Shown one piece after another: positions 51,721-60,446 of a DNA stretch of 64,000 nt. The stretch covers positions 496,001 to 560,000 of the forward strand of contig NZ_QOIM01000042.1 of assembly GCF_003323735.1 (NCBI RefSeq). Reading direction: 5' to 3'. Source of the DNA: Streptomyces reniochalinae (GTDB lineage Bacteria > Actinomycetota > Actinomycetes > Streptomycetales > Streptomycetaceae). Each line of letters starts with the position of its first letter. Within the stretch, counting starts at the first letter, position 1. The notes under the pieces are model-generated. The model was not told the DNA's origin and did no database searches. It saw only the letters and a list, made by a program, of their open reading frames with translations. A program made the translations under genes and the position numbers.

Positions 51721-53039
51721 ACCGGTGCGTTCGAGAGCCAGGACTGCAGCGACTTCATGCCCCGCGCGCCGGCCTGCGGCATGAAGTGTGTGTAGGTGCG
51801 GAGAGTGAAGGCCGGGTCGGAATGACCGAGCCACTTCGCGAGCGAGACGATCGACTCGCCAGCTTCCAGCATGATGGAGGCGTACGTGTGACGAAGTACA
51901 TGGAAGCCGTGCTCACGGCTGGGCTCCCAGACCCTGGACGGCTTCTCACCCTCCGCCGGTACAGCGAGGGGTGAGATGACGCCTGCGGCAGCGAGCGCCG
52001 GCTTCCACGTTTTCGTGTTCCACACCGACCGGTTGATCACCGACCGTCGGGTGGTGTAGACGAGCAGCGGGACCGTTACCAAGCGTCGCTGAGATCGGGG
52101 AACGTCCGGTTCTTCCGGATCGAGCCAAGGCAGGGTGACGTTGACCGGAGGGAAGCGCTCCTGGTGGCTGATGATGCGCTTGGCCAGAGACGGAGGGAGC
52201 GGCACGTCCCGCTCCTTGCCTCCCTTGGGCGGGCCGAAGTAGAGCTGCGACTTGTACCTGATGACCTGCCTCTCGATGTGGGCGAAGTCCTCATGCACGT
52301 CGTCCGTGCTGAGCGCGAATGCCTCCCCTTGCCTCAGTCCTGACCCCACGCCGAGGTCGACCGTGACCTGATACCGCTCGGGCAGATGTCCCCTCACGCG
52401 TTCGACACGGTCCCGATGCCACGCCCGCGCCTTCCTCTCCGGCCTCTTAGGTGGCTTGATCGAGCGGCTGCCCTTGCAGGGGTTGCGGTACAGCCGCTTG
52501 TCCTCGACGGCGGCTTCGAGGATGGCCTTCAAATAGACCCAGGCCAGGTGCGCGGTACCCGCTCCGACCTCACGCTGGATGTCAGCAGACCAGCGACGGA
52601 GCTCAGCGACGCCAATGTCCCGTAGGGCGAGATTGCCCAGGCGCGGTAGCAAGTGCCCCCAGATGCGGTACTGCATGCTCTCCAGCGTCTGTGCTGGGTG
52701 AACTTGGGAGGGCCACCAGTGCTTCTCGACGTACTCGCTGAGGATGATCGCGCCGTCGCGTGCGTCCACGAAGTCGCTACGTCGCGAGTCGGTTTGGGCC
52801 TCGGCAAGCCAAGCTTTGGCGTCCGCGACCGTATCGAACGACCGGTCCCGAACCTCGGGGATTCCCTTCACGCGGTACCGAGTGCATTTTCCCCAAAGCG
52901 TGGTGCGTTCGCGTTTCCCGGTTTCCTTGTTCGGACGTTTCTTTAGCCACCTGTCTTCTATGTAACCAGGCAATGGTGTTCTTGCTCCTTGGGTCACTCG
53001 CGTTGGTTGCACGACTGATGCTTGTAACGCCTCGCCCAT
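51711..53039 (-). CDS. int: Tyrosine-type site-specific integrase
   Basis: The 442-aa recombinase has an arm-binding N-terminus, a SAM-like core-binding domain (about 95-190) and a catalytic domain with Arg in GVGSGLRQGEAFAL, HxxR in HVLRHTYASIML, and LGHSDPAFTLRTYTHFMP with the nucleophilic Tyr. It resembles pSAM2/AICE and phage integrases of actinomycetes. ATG 53039 directly follows a GTG that could also start. An excisionase gene lies 54 bp upstream, the classic xis-int order. Codon bias is weaker than in neighbours, consistent with transfer. Confidence 0.92.
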   Translation of the reverse strand: MGEALQASVVQPTRVTQGARTPLPGYIEDRWLKKRPNKETGKRERTTLWGKCTRYRVKGIPEVRDRSFDTVADAKAWLAEAQTDSRRSDFVDARDGAIILSEYVEKHWWPSQVHPAQTLESMQYRIWGHLLPRLGNLALRDIGVAELRRWSADIQREVGAGTAHLAWVYLKAILEAAVEDKRLYRNPCKGSRSIKPPKRPERKARAWHRDRVERVRGHLPERYQVTVDLGVGSGLRQGEAFALSTDDVHEDFAHIERQVIRYKSQLYFGPPKGGKERDVPLPPSLAKRIISHQERFPPVNVTLPWLDPEEPDVPRSQRRLVTVPLLVYTTRRSVINRSVWNTKTWKPALAAAGVISPLAVPAEGEKPSRVWEPSREHGFHVLRHTYASIMLEAGESIVSLAKWLGHSDPAFTLRTYTHFMPQAGARGMKSLQSWLSNAPVSP

Positions 53040-53093
53040 CACGTTCGAATCCCGACGCGGGCGGTAAGTTTCGTGATCTTCCCCCTTCAGGCG

Positions 53094-53366
53094 TTACCGC
53101 TTCCAGCGAGCAGTTCGACGCTGTGGTGGCCTGCTGAACGGGCTACGGGAGGGATTGGACCGGGAGTCCGCAGACTCCTGCGCGGCCACCCACTCTTCCA
53201 GAGCGGATATGCGGTACATCACTCGACGACCCATGCGGAAGCTAGGCGGACCCTGCCTGCGGTGCCTCCACACGTAAAGGGTGTTGGCCGAGATGCCGAG
53301 ATACTGGGCAGCTTTCGGCAGTGTGAGAAAAGACGGTGGTGGCAGGTGCGGTTGGTACTCGGACAC
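53094..53366 (-). CDS. xis: Excisionase / MerR-like HTH DNA-binding protein
   Basis: This 90-aa protein has a winged-helix HTH_17 domain (about 15-65: FLTLPKAAQYLGISANTLYV, WRHRRQGPPSFRMGRRVMYR) as in AICE and phage excisionases. GTG 53366 is set by GGGAG 5 nt upstream; the longer open frame is not supported. A basic Ser/Arg tail follows the domain. With int it should control excision of an integrated element. No replication or transfer gene is seen beside it, unlike complete AICEs. Confidence 0.85.
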   Translation of the reverse strand: MSEYQPHLPPPSFLTLPKAAQYLGISANTLYVWRHRRQGPPSFRMGRRVMYRISALEEWVAAQESADSRSNPSRSPFSRPPQRRTARWKR

Positions 53367-53808
53367 GTGGACTCCCGTCTCGCTGTCGGTGTAAGGGGAG
53401 TGTCCACGGGAAAGACGACTTGGTGGTGCCGAGGTTTTGTGGTAACTGAGGTCTGTCTTCCCAGCGATTGCGAATGCCCGGCGTGGCTTCCGCTGGCCAG
53501 GGTGAAGCATGCGCATGTGGGCAGGTGGTTGCTTGCGGCCAGGTGGTTGCTGAGGGGAAGCCGGGCTGTCATTTGGATCGCTGTGGAGAACACACCAGGC
53601 GCTTCCCAGCATGGCGGGGTCTTCGGACCAAGACCGTCTCTAGAATTCAGCACCACCCCTGGCTGATCTCATCGAACAGCGCCGCGTGTTCGGCTGCAGG
53701 TTGTGCGACCGCACGCGGGCTCAGTTCAGAGAAACCTCGGGCTGAGGGGGCTTCCGAGACGTTAGTCGGCCGCTCGTGTAGCGGGCGCCATGTGTCTTGT
53801 TAACCAGC

Positions 53809-54030
53809 ATGACGACCGTCCACATCGGGCTCCTGTTCCTCTATGCCGACCGTATCGAAGAAACCCATGAGTTCTACAGCGCCATGGGTCTGGTCTTCGT
53901 CGAGGAAAGAGCACGGGGTCCGGGCCCGTTCACTACTCTGCCTCGCTGCCCGGTGGTGTGGTCGTTGAGGTGTACCCCGCGACCGGTCGGCGGCCCGCTT
54001 CCAGCGTCCGGCTCGGCTGCCACGTCGTGG
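53809..54030 (+). pseudogene. Truncated, frameshifted VOC-family gene
   Basis: From ATG 53809 the frame reads HIGLLFLYADRIEETHEFYS, AMGLVFVEE. Similarity then continues in another frame as SGPVHYSASLPGGVVVEVYP, ATGRRPASSVRLGCHV. A one-base loss near 53905-53915 (GAGGAAAGAGCACGG) explains the shift. After about 54030 similarity stops, leaving roughly 70 of 115 residues, and the antisense glycosyltransferase gene begins at once. It may mark a cargo junction. Confidence 0.65.
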
Positions 54031-54069
54031 GGCAAGAGAGCCCGCCTTGGTCTGCGAGGCGGCACGTGG

Positions 54070-54936
54070 TCAGAGAATCGGTGGGCGGCCTGCGCGAGCC
54101 AGGCGGGCGACGGTGTGCCAGCTCATTCGGGAGCGTGTCCCGTGGCCTCCTCGCAGGCCCTCTACAAAACCTGTCAGGGAGGCCCGTAGAGCGGACATGC
54201 CGCGAAGGCGCCACAGGTTCAGCAGCAGCCAGGCTGACAGGTTGAGCGGGACCAAGGCGATAGGGAGGTTGCGTCGGGCGAGCCAAACCCGGTTGCGGGC
54301 GTTGAGCCGGTAGAAGGTGGCGTGGCGGGCCGGGTCGGTGGCGGGGTGGTGGACGACGACGTCGGGCATGTAGCGGCCGGTGTAGCCCTGGTTCCACAGC
54401 CGCCAGGCCAGGTCCACGCCCTCGTGGAAAAGGAAGAAGTGGCCGGGCCAACCACCGGCGTTGTCGTAGGCGGTGCGGCGCACCATGACGACGCCCTCGG
54501 CCATGACCGTGACGGTGCCGGGGCGGGTTGGATCGGCGGCGCGCAGGCGGGGGACCCAGCGGCGCAGGGTGGTCCCGGTATCCGGGTCCGCGATGCGGGG
54601 CTGGATGTACGCCAGGCCGGGGTCGGCTGCGAGCGCGTCGACCAGGGTCCGGAGGGCGTGGGGCTCTGGCAGGTGGGCGTCGTTGTCGAAGAAGAACAGG
54701 TAGTCGCCTTTGACCGCGTTGGCGCCGACGTTTCGGCCCTCGGGGATGCCCACGTTCTCCTGCAGGGAGACGGTCCGTGCTCCCTCTGGTACGTGTTCGG
54801 GGGTGCAGCCGTTGCCCACGACGACGATGTCGAGTTCGACGTCCTCCTGCGCCAGGAGGGAGGCCATCGCCCGGGGGAACTCGATGGGCCGGTCGTTCAT
54901 CGTCAGCACGACGGCGCCGATGGCGGGGAGACTCAC
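54070..54936 (-). CDS. GT2-family glycosyltransferase
   Basis: The 288-aa GT-A enzyme has IGAVVLTMNDRPIEFPRAMA at the start, the donor DxD-type motif FFFDNDAHLPEPHALR (near 78) and the acceptor-base region HEGVDLAWRLWNQGYTGRY (near 171). A hydrophobic stretch (about 228-248) may dock it to the membrane. It is inverting and uses a nucleotide sugar. It is the last minus-strand gene of the ATP-grasp/radical SAM cluster, 90 bp after the phosphorylase. AAGGA precedes its GTG start. It may attach a sugar to the cluster product. Confidence 0.82.
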   Translation of the reverse strand: MSLPAIGAVVLTMNDRPIEFPRAMASLLAQEDVELDIVVVGNGCTPEHVPEGARTVSLQENVGIPEGRNVGANAVKGDYLFFFDNDAHLPEPHALRTLVDALAADPGLAYIQPRIADPDTGTTLRRWVPRLRAADPTRPGTVTVMAEGVVMVRRTAYDNAGGWPGHFFLFHEGVDLAWRLWNQGYTGRYMPDVVVHHPATDPARHATFYRLNARNRVWLARRNLPIALVPLNLSAWLLLNLWRLRGMSALRASLTGFVEGLRGGHGTRSRMSWHTVARLARAGRPPIL

Positions 54937-55025
54937 GTGGGCTGGTCCTTTGCGCGCGGATGGGGGTGAGACCGGCGGGCCGCGCCCCCGGCCTCATGAA
55001 CGGCGGGTTACGACTGGAGGACACC

Positions 55026-55844
55026 TTAATGCGCGTGGTGTGCGCCTGCCGACGCTCGAACGCTGGCACTCAGGGCGTCCAAGGCGGCGGACAGGAGGGC
55101 GCACAGACTGGTGAAGGTGAGGGGCTGGGTCTGCCGGGGCCGCCGGTCGAGGAGGGAGTCGGCTATGGCGAAGGCAGCGGCTGCGTCGATGGCTCGGTGA
55201 GCGGCGGCGGCGAACACGCCGGCAGCTTCCATGTCAGCGGTCAGGATGCCGTCGGTGCGGTAGCGGGTGATCTCTGGGACGGTTTCGCGGTAGGGCGCAT
55301 CGGTGCTCCACCCGTCTCCGAGCCGGAAGGGGACTCCTGCGGCGCGCAGGGCGGCTACCAGGTGCTGCGTCAGGTCGGATGAGGGGATGGCGCTGCGTCC
55401 GGGGGGCAGGTAGTGGTGGGAGACGCCTTCGTCGCGCAGGGCGGCGTTACAGACCGCGGTGTCGCCGGGGACCATGTCCGGCTGGAGAGTGGCCGCGGTG
55501 CCGACCGTGATCACGCGGGTGATGGCTAGGGCAACGAGCTGTTCGAGGACCAGTACGGCGGCCGGTGCGCCGATGCCGAACCCTCCGCAGATGCCGAGAG
55601 TGCGGCCGTCGTGTTGGACGATCAGCAGCTGCCCGCGGACCCAGCCTTCCAGCACGCGCGGGCGGTAGCGGTGGAGTGCGTGCTGGAGGAGGCGCGGTTG
55701 GTAGACCATCGCCACCCCGTCGAGTCCGCCGAGGCTCGCCCCGTGGCCGTGGATGCTGCGCACCCAGGCGGCGTGTTCGGCCGGGTCGGGGGCGGCTGAG
55801 TGGGTGTGCTTGTCGGGGAAGAGGGGGAACGTCGGCTGTCTCAC
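55026..55844 (-). CDS. Nucleoside phosphorylase-family protein (PNP/UDP)
   Basis: This 272-aa protein has the phosphorylase-I fold motifs GICGGFGIGAPAAVLVLEQL (about 87), VITVGTAATLQPDMVPGD (about 115) and the sugar-binding GILTADMEAAGVFAAA (about 205). These enzymes split N-glycosidic bonds of nucleosides with phosphate, or with water as in MTA/SAH nucleosidase. The start overlaps the radical SAM stop (GTGA). Two jobs are possible: making ribose-1-phosphate for the neighbouring RpiB-like isomerase, or removing 5'-deoxyadenosine made by the radical SAM enzyme. Confidence 0.82.
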   Translation of the reverse strand: MRQPTFPLFPDKHTHSAAPDPAEHAAWVRSIHGHGASLGGLDGVAMVYQPRLLQHALHRYRPRVLEGWVRGQLLIVQHDGRTLGICGGFGIGAPAAVLVLEQLVALAITRVITVGTAATLQPDMVPGDTAVCNAALRDEGVSHHYLPPGRSAIPSSDLTQHLVAALRAAGVPFRLGDGWSTDAPYRETVPEITRYRTDGILTADMEAAGVFAAAAHRAIDAAAAFAIADSLLDRRPRQTQPLTFTSLCALLSAALDALSASVRASAGAHHAH

Positions 55845-57643
55845 CGTCCCTCCCTGGACAGGATCGCGTCGGTGAACTGCTGTTCGGCGTCGCGGTTGAC
55901 GTGGTTGCTGGTGTGCCAGGGCAAAACCGGTTCGTCCATGTGCCGCAGGTGCCGGTTGTAGTCCAGGCCGCGTTTGTCCAGTGCTTCCACGAGCTTGTCC
56001 TTGGTCAGGGTGCGCAGATCGGTGCCGGCCGTGTAGAGGTCTTCCAGGACGTGTCCGATACGGCGGTCCCCGCGGGAGCAGACGACTTCGAGGTGCATGC
56101 GACTGGTGTCTCCGGGCACGACCCGGTAGTGCTGCGTGTACTGCTCCTCTCCGACGAGCGTGCGCAGCCTGTCGGCGATCTGCTCGGCGTAGTCCTCGAC
56201 GAGGTCCGGGTCGGCCATGCGCAGCCGCTGACTGAGCGTGCCCGGTTTGGGCATGAATTGGTGCAGTTTGACGATGACGCTGCCGTCCGTGTGGCCCAGC
56301 CGCTCGCGTACGTCGCGGGCGTAGTCGGCGATGGCCAGCCGGTCTGCGGAGCGCTCGCCGGGCGCTCCGACGATGAAATACAGCATGATCGTGTTGACGT
56401 CTTTGCTGGCCCGACACAGGTCGATCGCCTTGTTCACGCGTTCGCGTGTCTGCGTCTTTCCGTAGAGGGCGACCAGGTCGCCGGCGGCCCATTCCGGTGC
56501 GATAGTGATGATGCCGCGGGCCTGGGACAGGTTCAGCTCGGTGAACAGGTGCCCGAAGTCGCCCAGTTCGGTGACGGAGTCCAGGTAGTGGGCGCTGAGT
56601 TCGTCCGCGCGGACTGACCCGATGATGGTGGTGACCTTGCGTCCGTCGGCAGCGGCCCGCTGCGCGTAGGCGTGGATGTGTTCGAGGAGTTCCTGCCGGT
56701 GGCGGTACTGGGTGAACGTCGGCGCGCTGATGATGACCTTCTCGACCTGAAGGTCCTCCAGGCGGTCGACGTAGCGGGTGAGCATGTCCAGCGGGGCCTG
56801 CCGGAAGGGCGGGACGCCCAGGTTGCAGAAGCCGCAGGAGTGGCGGCATCCGACCACGGGGTGGAGGCCGGCGGCTGTCCCGTCGGTGAGGGGGTAGGTG
56901 AAGTGCGCCGGGTGGAGGTCGCCCACCTCCAGGTACTGGGCGTGCACGGCCTCCGGAGCCGTCGGGGCCTTGGGCTGGACGTGGCGTACACCGCCGCCAG
57001 GGAGGAAGTCGGGGGCGTACAACGACGGCACGTACAGGCCCGGCACGCCGACGATCTGTTCGTACAGCGGGGCGTGGGCTGCGCTGGGCTGGGCGCGGTA
57101 GGCGTGCAGGATGCGCAGCAGCTCGGGCAGGGAGCGTTCGGCTTCGCCGAGGGCGACCACGTCGAGGTAGTCGGCCATCGGCTCGGGGTCGGCCAGTCCG
57201 CTGTTGCCGCCGACGACGAGCGGATGGACGCCGGGCAGCCGGTCGGCCGCTCGCCTGGGGACGCCGGCCAGGTCCAGAAGGCGGAAGACACTGTGCAGGT
57301 CTCCGCTGTTGATCACCGACAGGCCCAGGACGTCGGCCTCGCTCACCGGGAGGGGGGATTCGATGCTGCGGTACGGCTCGCCATCCGGGATGACGAGCTG
57401 GTTGCCGTCCCGGACCAGGCAGTCGTACTGGATGGCCCGTTCGGCGAGGGCCGGGATGTCCTCGCTCCTGTTGATCAGGTCGTACAGGCTCATCGGGCCG
57501 TTGCACATGAGGCTGTAGGGGTGTCCGAACGGCATGACGAACACCATGCGCAGTAACCCGGCCGGGTCGGTGTGCGGGTAGGGCGGGGTGAGCTGCATCT
57601 CGCGGGCGCGGATGCCGTCGATCTCTTCGGTCTGCTGGGACAT
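55841..57643 (-). CDS. Radical SAM enzyme with Rossmann-like N-terminal domain
   Basis: This 600-aa protein has a Rossmann-like region (about 100-185, including HPLVVGGNSGLADPEPMADY), similar to the B12-binding fold but without DxHxxG. A canonical radical SAM motif GCRHSCGFCNLG (Cys266, 270, 273) follows, then a barrel (about 260-470) and a C-terminal domain. It would make a 5'-deoxyadenosyl radical. The layout recalls YgiQ/UPF0313-type proteins; the reaction is unknown. GAGGGAG precedes ATG 57643. The gene is 13 bp from the aminotransferase stop and overlaps the phosphorylase start. Confidence 0.85.
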   Translation of the reverse strand: MSQQTEEIDGIRAREMQLTPPYPHTDPAGLLRMVFVMPFGHPYSLMCNGPMSLYDLINRSEDIPALAERAIQYDCLVRDGNQLVIPDGEPYRSIESPLPVSEADVLGLSVINSGDLHSVFRLLDLAGVPRRAADRLPGVHPLVVGGNSGLADPEPMADYLDVVALGEAERSLPELLRILHAYRAQPSAAHAPLYEQIVGVPGLYVPSLYAPDFLPGGGVRHVQPKAPTAPEAVHAQYLEVGDLHPAHFTYPLTDGTAAGLHPVVGCRHSCGFCNLGVPPFRQAPLDMLTRYVDRLEDLQVEKVIISAPTFTQYRHRQELLEHIHAYAQRAAADGRKVTTIIGSVRADELSAHYLDSVTELGDFGHLFTELNLSQARGIITIAPEWAAGDLVALYGKTQTRERVNKAIDLCRASKDVNTIMLYFIVGAPGERSADRLAIADYARDVRERLGHTDGSVIVKLHQFMPKPGTLSQRLRMADPDLVEDYAEQIADRLRTLVGEEQYTQHYRVVPGDTSRMHLEVVCSRGDRRIGHVLEDLYTAGTDLRTLTKDKLVEALDKRGLDYNRHLRHMDEPVLPWHTSNHVNRDAEQQFTDAILSREGR

Positions 57644-57656
57644 GGCCGTTGCTCCC

Positions 57657-58865
57657 TCAGTCGGTGGTGGCGTACGTGCGGGCGATGTGGGCGGTGGACT
57701 GCTCGATGGCGTCGCAGACCGCCGCCTCCTCTGGGGGTCGCATGCGCGGGTGCATGCAGGGGCACAGCAGGCGGGCAGCGAGCTGCTCGGCGCGCGGGCA
57801 GCGCTGCCCGCGGGTGTGGTCACGGATCAGGCGGTGGCCCAAGTAGGTGGGCGGATCGTTGACGATGCTGCCGACGCCATACCGGGCGGCCAACAGCTCC
57901 ATCAGCTCATCGCGGCCGGCCCCGGCCCAGGGCTCGGGGACCAAGAGGTTGTGCCGGTAGTACAGATGCCGCCGTTCGCCCACGGCGGGGGGCAGCGAAA
58001 GCTCCGCGGTGCCGGCCAGGCGGCGGGATCGCTCGTGTGCCCGGGTGACACGGGCGTCGTTCATCTGATCCAACCGGGCAAGCTGCACAAGCCCGACCGC
58101 CGCTTGGGCCTTGCTCATCATCTGGTTGGTGCCCCAGCGCTCCCGGCCGCCATAGGTGCGCAGCCATCGCAGCTGCTCGCCCAGGGCCGGGTCGTTGGTG
58201 GTGACCATGCCGCCTTGGCCCAGGGTGGTCATCAGCTTCTTCGACTCGAAGGAGAAGACGGTCGCCCAGCCCTCCGACCCCACCCGCACGCCCGAGGGAG
58301 CCCGGCCACCGCACGCGCGCGCGGCGTCCACGATCACCACCGGCGGCCCGTGTACCGGGTGGGGATGACGTTCGGCGAGGTCCAGGAAAGGCCGCAGGTC
58401 GGCACATGCTCCGTTCCAGTGAGTGACCAGAATGACCCGGGTGCGGGGCGTGATCACCCGCTCCGCATCGGCGGGGTCGAGGTTGAGCGTGACCGGTTCG
58501 GGCTCGGCCAGGATCAGGCGACCGCCCTGGCTGATGACCGCGAGGTGCGGCCCGACGAAGTTGAGCGCACAGGAGATCACCTCGTCCCCGGGCGCGAGCC
58601 TCAGGTGGTGCAGCACCATCTCCAGGGCGGTGCCGCCCGAGTTGAATGCCACGGCATGCCGTGCTCCGGTGTACGTGGCGAAGGCCGCCTCGAACGGGTC
58701 GCTGTAGGACGTGGCTCTCCATCCGGTGCGCCAATTCGCAGACTCCGCGAGGACCCGGCGCAGCGCTTCGTGCTCGGCTTCCGTGTACCAGCCGCCTTGC
58801 GCGGGTTCCACGGGCCACCGCAGAGCATGGAGAGAGCGGGGAACTGTGGAGGGATCGGTGGGCAT
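57657..58865 (-). CDS. DegT/DnrJ/EryC1-family PLP aminotransferase
   Basis: The 402-aa PLP enzyme has the cofactor clamp NSGGTALEMVLHHLRLAPGD (about 75-94), the Asp in VIVDAARACGG and the Schiff-base Lys in FSFESKKLMTTLGQGGMV (about 210). DegT enzymes move an amino group onto keto-sugars, keto-cyclitols or related carbonyls in natural-product pathways. Its ATG overlaps the stop of the RpiB-like gene (TGATG). Next to an isomerase and a phosphorylase, an aminated pentose or ring is a reasonable but unproved product. Confidence 0.88.
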   Translation of the reverse strand: MPTDPSTVPRSLHALRWPVEPAQGGWYTEAEHEALRRVLAESANWRTGWRATSYSDPFEAAFATYTGARHAVAFNSGGTALEMVLHHLRLAPGDEVISCALNFVGPHLAVISQGGRLILAEPEPVTLNLDPADAERVITPRTRVILVTHWNGACADLRPFLDLAERHPHPVHGPPVVIVDAARACGGRAPSGVRVGSEGWATVFSFESKKLMTTLGQGGMVTTNDPALGEQLRWLRTYGGRERWGTNQMMSKAQAAVGLVQLARLDQMNDARVTRAHERSRRLAGTAELSLPPAVGERRHLYYRHNLLVPEPWAGAGRDELMELLAARYGVGSIVNDPPTYLGHRLIRDHTRGQRCPRAEQLAARLLCPCMHPRMRPPEEAAVCDAIEQSTAHIARTYATTD

Positions 58866-59365
58866 CAGCCTCTCCCTTGCATGTAGTGGCTGGCACGACG
58901 TTCCAGTGCCGTGATCGCCTCGACTTTCTTGGCAGCCGAGGAGGTGCTGTCGAACCGGTAGGTCAGCCACTCCGCGACAAGGCGGCGGGCGAGCTGGAGC
59001 CCGATGACGCCCTGTCCCAGCGCCAGCACCTGTGCGTTGTTCGAGAGGACCGCGGCCTGGACGGAGAGTGAGTCGTGGGCGGTGACGGCGCGGACGCCCG
59101 GCACCTTGTTCGCGGCCACGGCCATGCCCAGTCCCGTGTGGCACACCAGCAGCGCGCGGTCCGCCTCCCCGCACGCGACGAGCTGAGCAGCCGCGAAAGC
59201 GACCTCCGGGTAGGTGGCCGCAGACTGCTGGCCGGGGCTGCCCTCGATGACACCGCCCACCAGGCGGTGAGCGTGCAGATCGCCCGTCAAGACGGACTTG
59301 TAGGTATCGCCGGCGCGGTCGGAGCCGATTGCTACGCGCAGTGCCCCGTACTCGGTGTCACCCAC
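58865..59365 (-). CDS. RpiB/LacAB-family sugar-phosphate isomerase
   Basis: This 166-aa protein begins LRVAIGSDRAGDTYK, has the phosphate/catalytic segment LLVCHTGLGMAVAANKVPG (Cys about 75) and AVLSNNAQVLALGQGVIGLQ, all RpiB/LacA signatures. RpiB interconverts ribose-5- and ribulose-5-phosphate; relatives act on allose-, galactose- or erythrose-phosphates. GTG 59365 lies inside the end of the ATP-grasp gene, an 8-bp overlap, so they are co-translated. An isomerase is unusual in a graspetide-type cluster and is the clearest hint of sugar chemistry. Confidence 0.87.
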   Translation of the reverse strand: MGDTEYGALRVAIGSDRAGDTYKSVLTGDLHAHRLVGGVIEGSPGQQSAATYPEVAFAAAQLVACGEADRALLVCHTGLGMAVAANKVPGVRAVTAHDSLSVQAAVLSNNAQVLALGQGVIGLQLARRLVAEWLTYRFDSTSSAAKKVEAITALERRASHYMQGRG

Positions 59366-60359
59366 GGGCTTCGACCGCTCGGTCGTTTCGCAGCGGAGAG
59401 AGGGTCCCACCCAGGAGCCTCGCCAAAGCGGTGGTGACGCCCAGGTCGGGGAGTGCGGTTTCGAGCCAGGACCAGCGGCCTGCCGGGTTGAGGTCCACCA
59501 GCCACCAGGTGCCATCGCCGTCGACCAGCAGGTCGACGGTCGCATACGCAAGGCCGTAGGAGTCCATGAGGTCGGCGATCCCTTGCCTCACCTCGGCCGG
59601 TAGGGGGATGACCGAGTACGACAGCGACTCGTAGTCGGCGCGGAAATCCCCGCGCGCGCGGGCGCTGTGGGTGTCGATGCGGACCGGGAACATGCTGGAC
59701 CCGATGACTGTCAGTCGCACCTCGTACACCTTGTCGATACGGCGCTGGAACTGGTGGACCGCGCTCTCGACCGTCTCGTCGAGCCCGTCCGGCGGCAGCG
59801 AGGTGGTGAAGAAGGTGCGCGCGCTGCCGTCCGGCAAGCTGATCTGAGGGCTCGCCAGGGCTTTCCCAACCAGCTCGCCGGGGGAACCGGAGGCGAACCG
59901 TGCCGCGCTGGGGTAGCTGTTGCCGATCCACGTGGCAGGCACGCGCAGGCCGCACTCGGCGGCTCGCGCCAGCACGCCGGCCTTGTTCTGGGCCGCTGTG
60001 ACGCGTTCGGGGTGGTTGAGGTGCAGGCACGGCAGCGCGTGCAGTACGCCGGTGAGCCCGGCAACGGTCTCGCGCTGCGCCCAGTCACGGATGTCGCGGG
60101 GGCGCAGGCTGGTGTGGGTCAGGGGTGAGGGGTGCCACCACCACACGGCGCCGATGTCCTCAAGGCACACGTGATGTGCGCCGGTGCTCAGCGTGCCGTG
60201 CCACCCGGCAGGGCCGTGGCCGGCCGCCAGAGTGACCGGCTGGCGGGCAGGGTCGAAACGCAGCACCGGGGTGCCGAGTTTCCCGAGCTCCAGGATCACC
60301 TTGTCGGCGGCCAGGTCGTCAGCAGACGTCAGGACGACCACAGCTCCGGGGACAGACAT
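59358..60359 (-). CDS. ATP-grasp RiPP ligase (graspetide synthetase, TgmB/MvdD-like)
   Basis: The 333-aa ATP-grasp enzyme begins with a Rossmann-like domain (VVVLTSADDLAADKVILELG) and has the nucleotide-binding Lys region LVGKALASPQIS and the Mg-binding LVDLNPAGRWSWLE near the C-terminus (about 285). Size and pattern match the TgmB/MvdD family, which link Asp/Glu side chains of a peptide to Ser/Thr (ester) or Lys (amide). A precursor-like gene lies 87 bp upstream. It overlaps the isomerase gene. Confidence 0.87.
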   Translation of the reverse strand: MSVPGAVVVLTSADDLAADKVILELGKLGTPVLRFDPARQPVTLAAGHGPAGWHGTLSTGAHHVCLEDIGAVWWWHPSPLTHTSLRPRDIRDWAQRETVAGLTGVLHALPCLHLNHPERVTAAQNKAGVLARAAECGLRVPATWIGNSYPSAARFASGSPGELVGKALASPQISLPDGSARTFFTTSLPPDGLDETVESAVHQFQRRIDKVYEVRLTVIGSSMFPVRIDTHSARARGDFRADYESLSYSVIPLPAEVRQGIADLMDSYGLAYATVDLLVDGDGTWWLVDLNPAGRWSWLETALPDLGVTTALARLLGGTLSPLRNDRAVEARG

Positions 60360-60446
60360 GGGGGCTCCTATCAGTCTGGGGCGGGTGGTGGGCTCGCGGT
60401 CGAGCCCACCACCTCAGGGCGTGCTGCCTTCAGTGGCAAGCGGCCG

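Noticed and set aside
53035..53070. tRNA gene at the integrase start
   Set aside because: Only the T-loop string matches; no acceptor, D or anticodon stem can be formed.
55026..57506. An 826-aa fusion of an N-terminal extension and the nucleoside phosphorylase
   Set aside because: The N-terminal part is the radical SAM gene read in another frame; the phosphorylase starts at GTG 55844.
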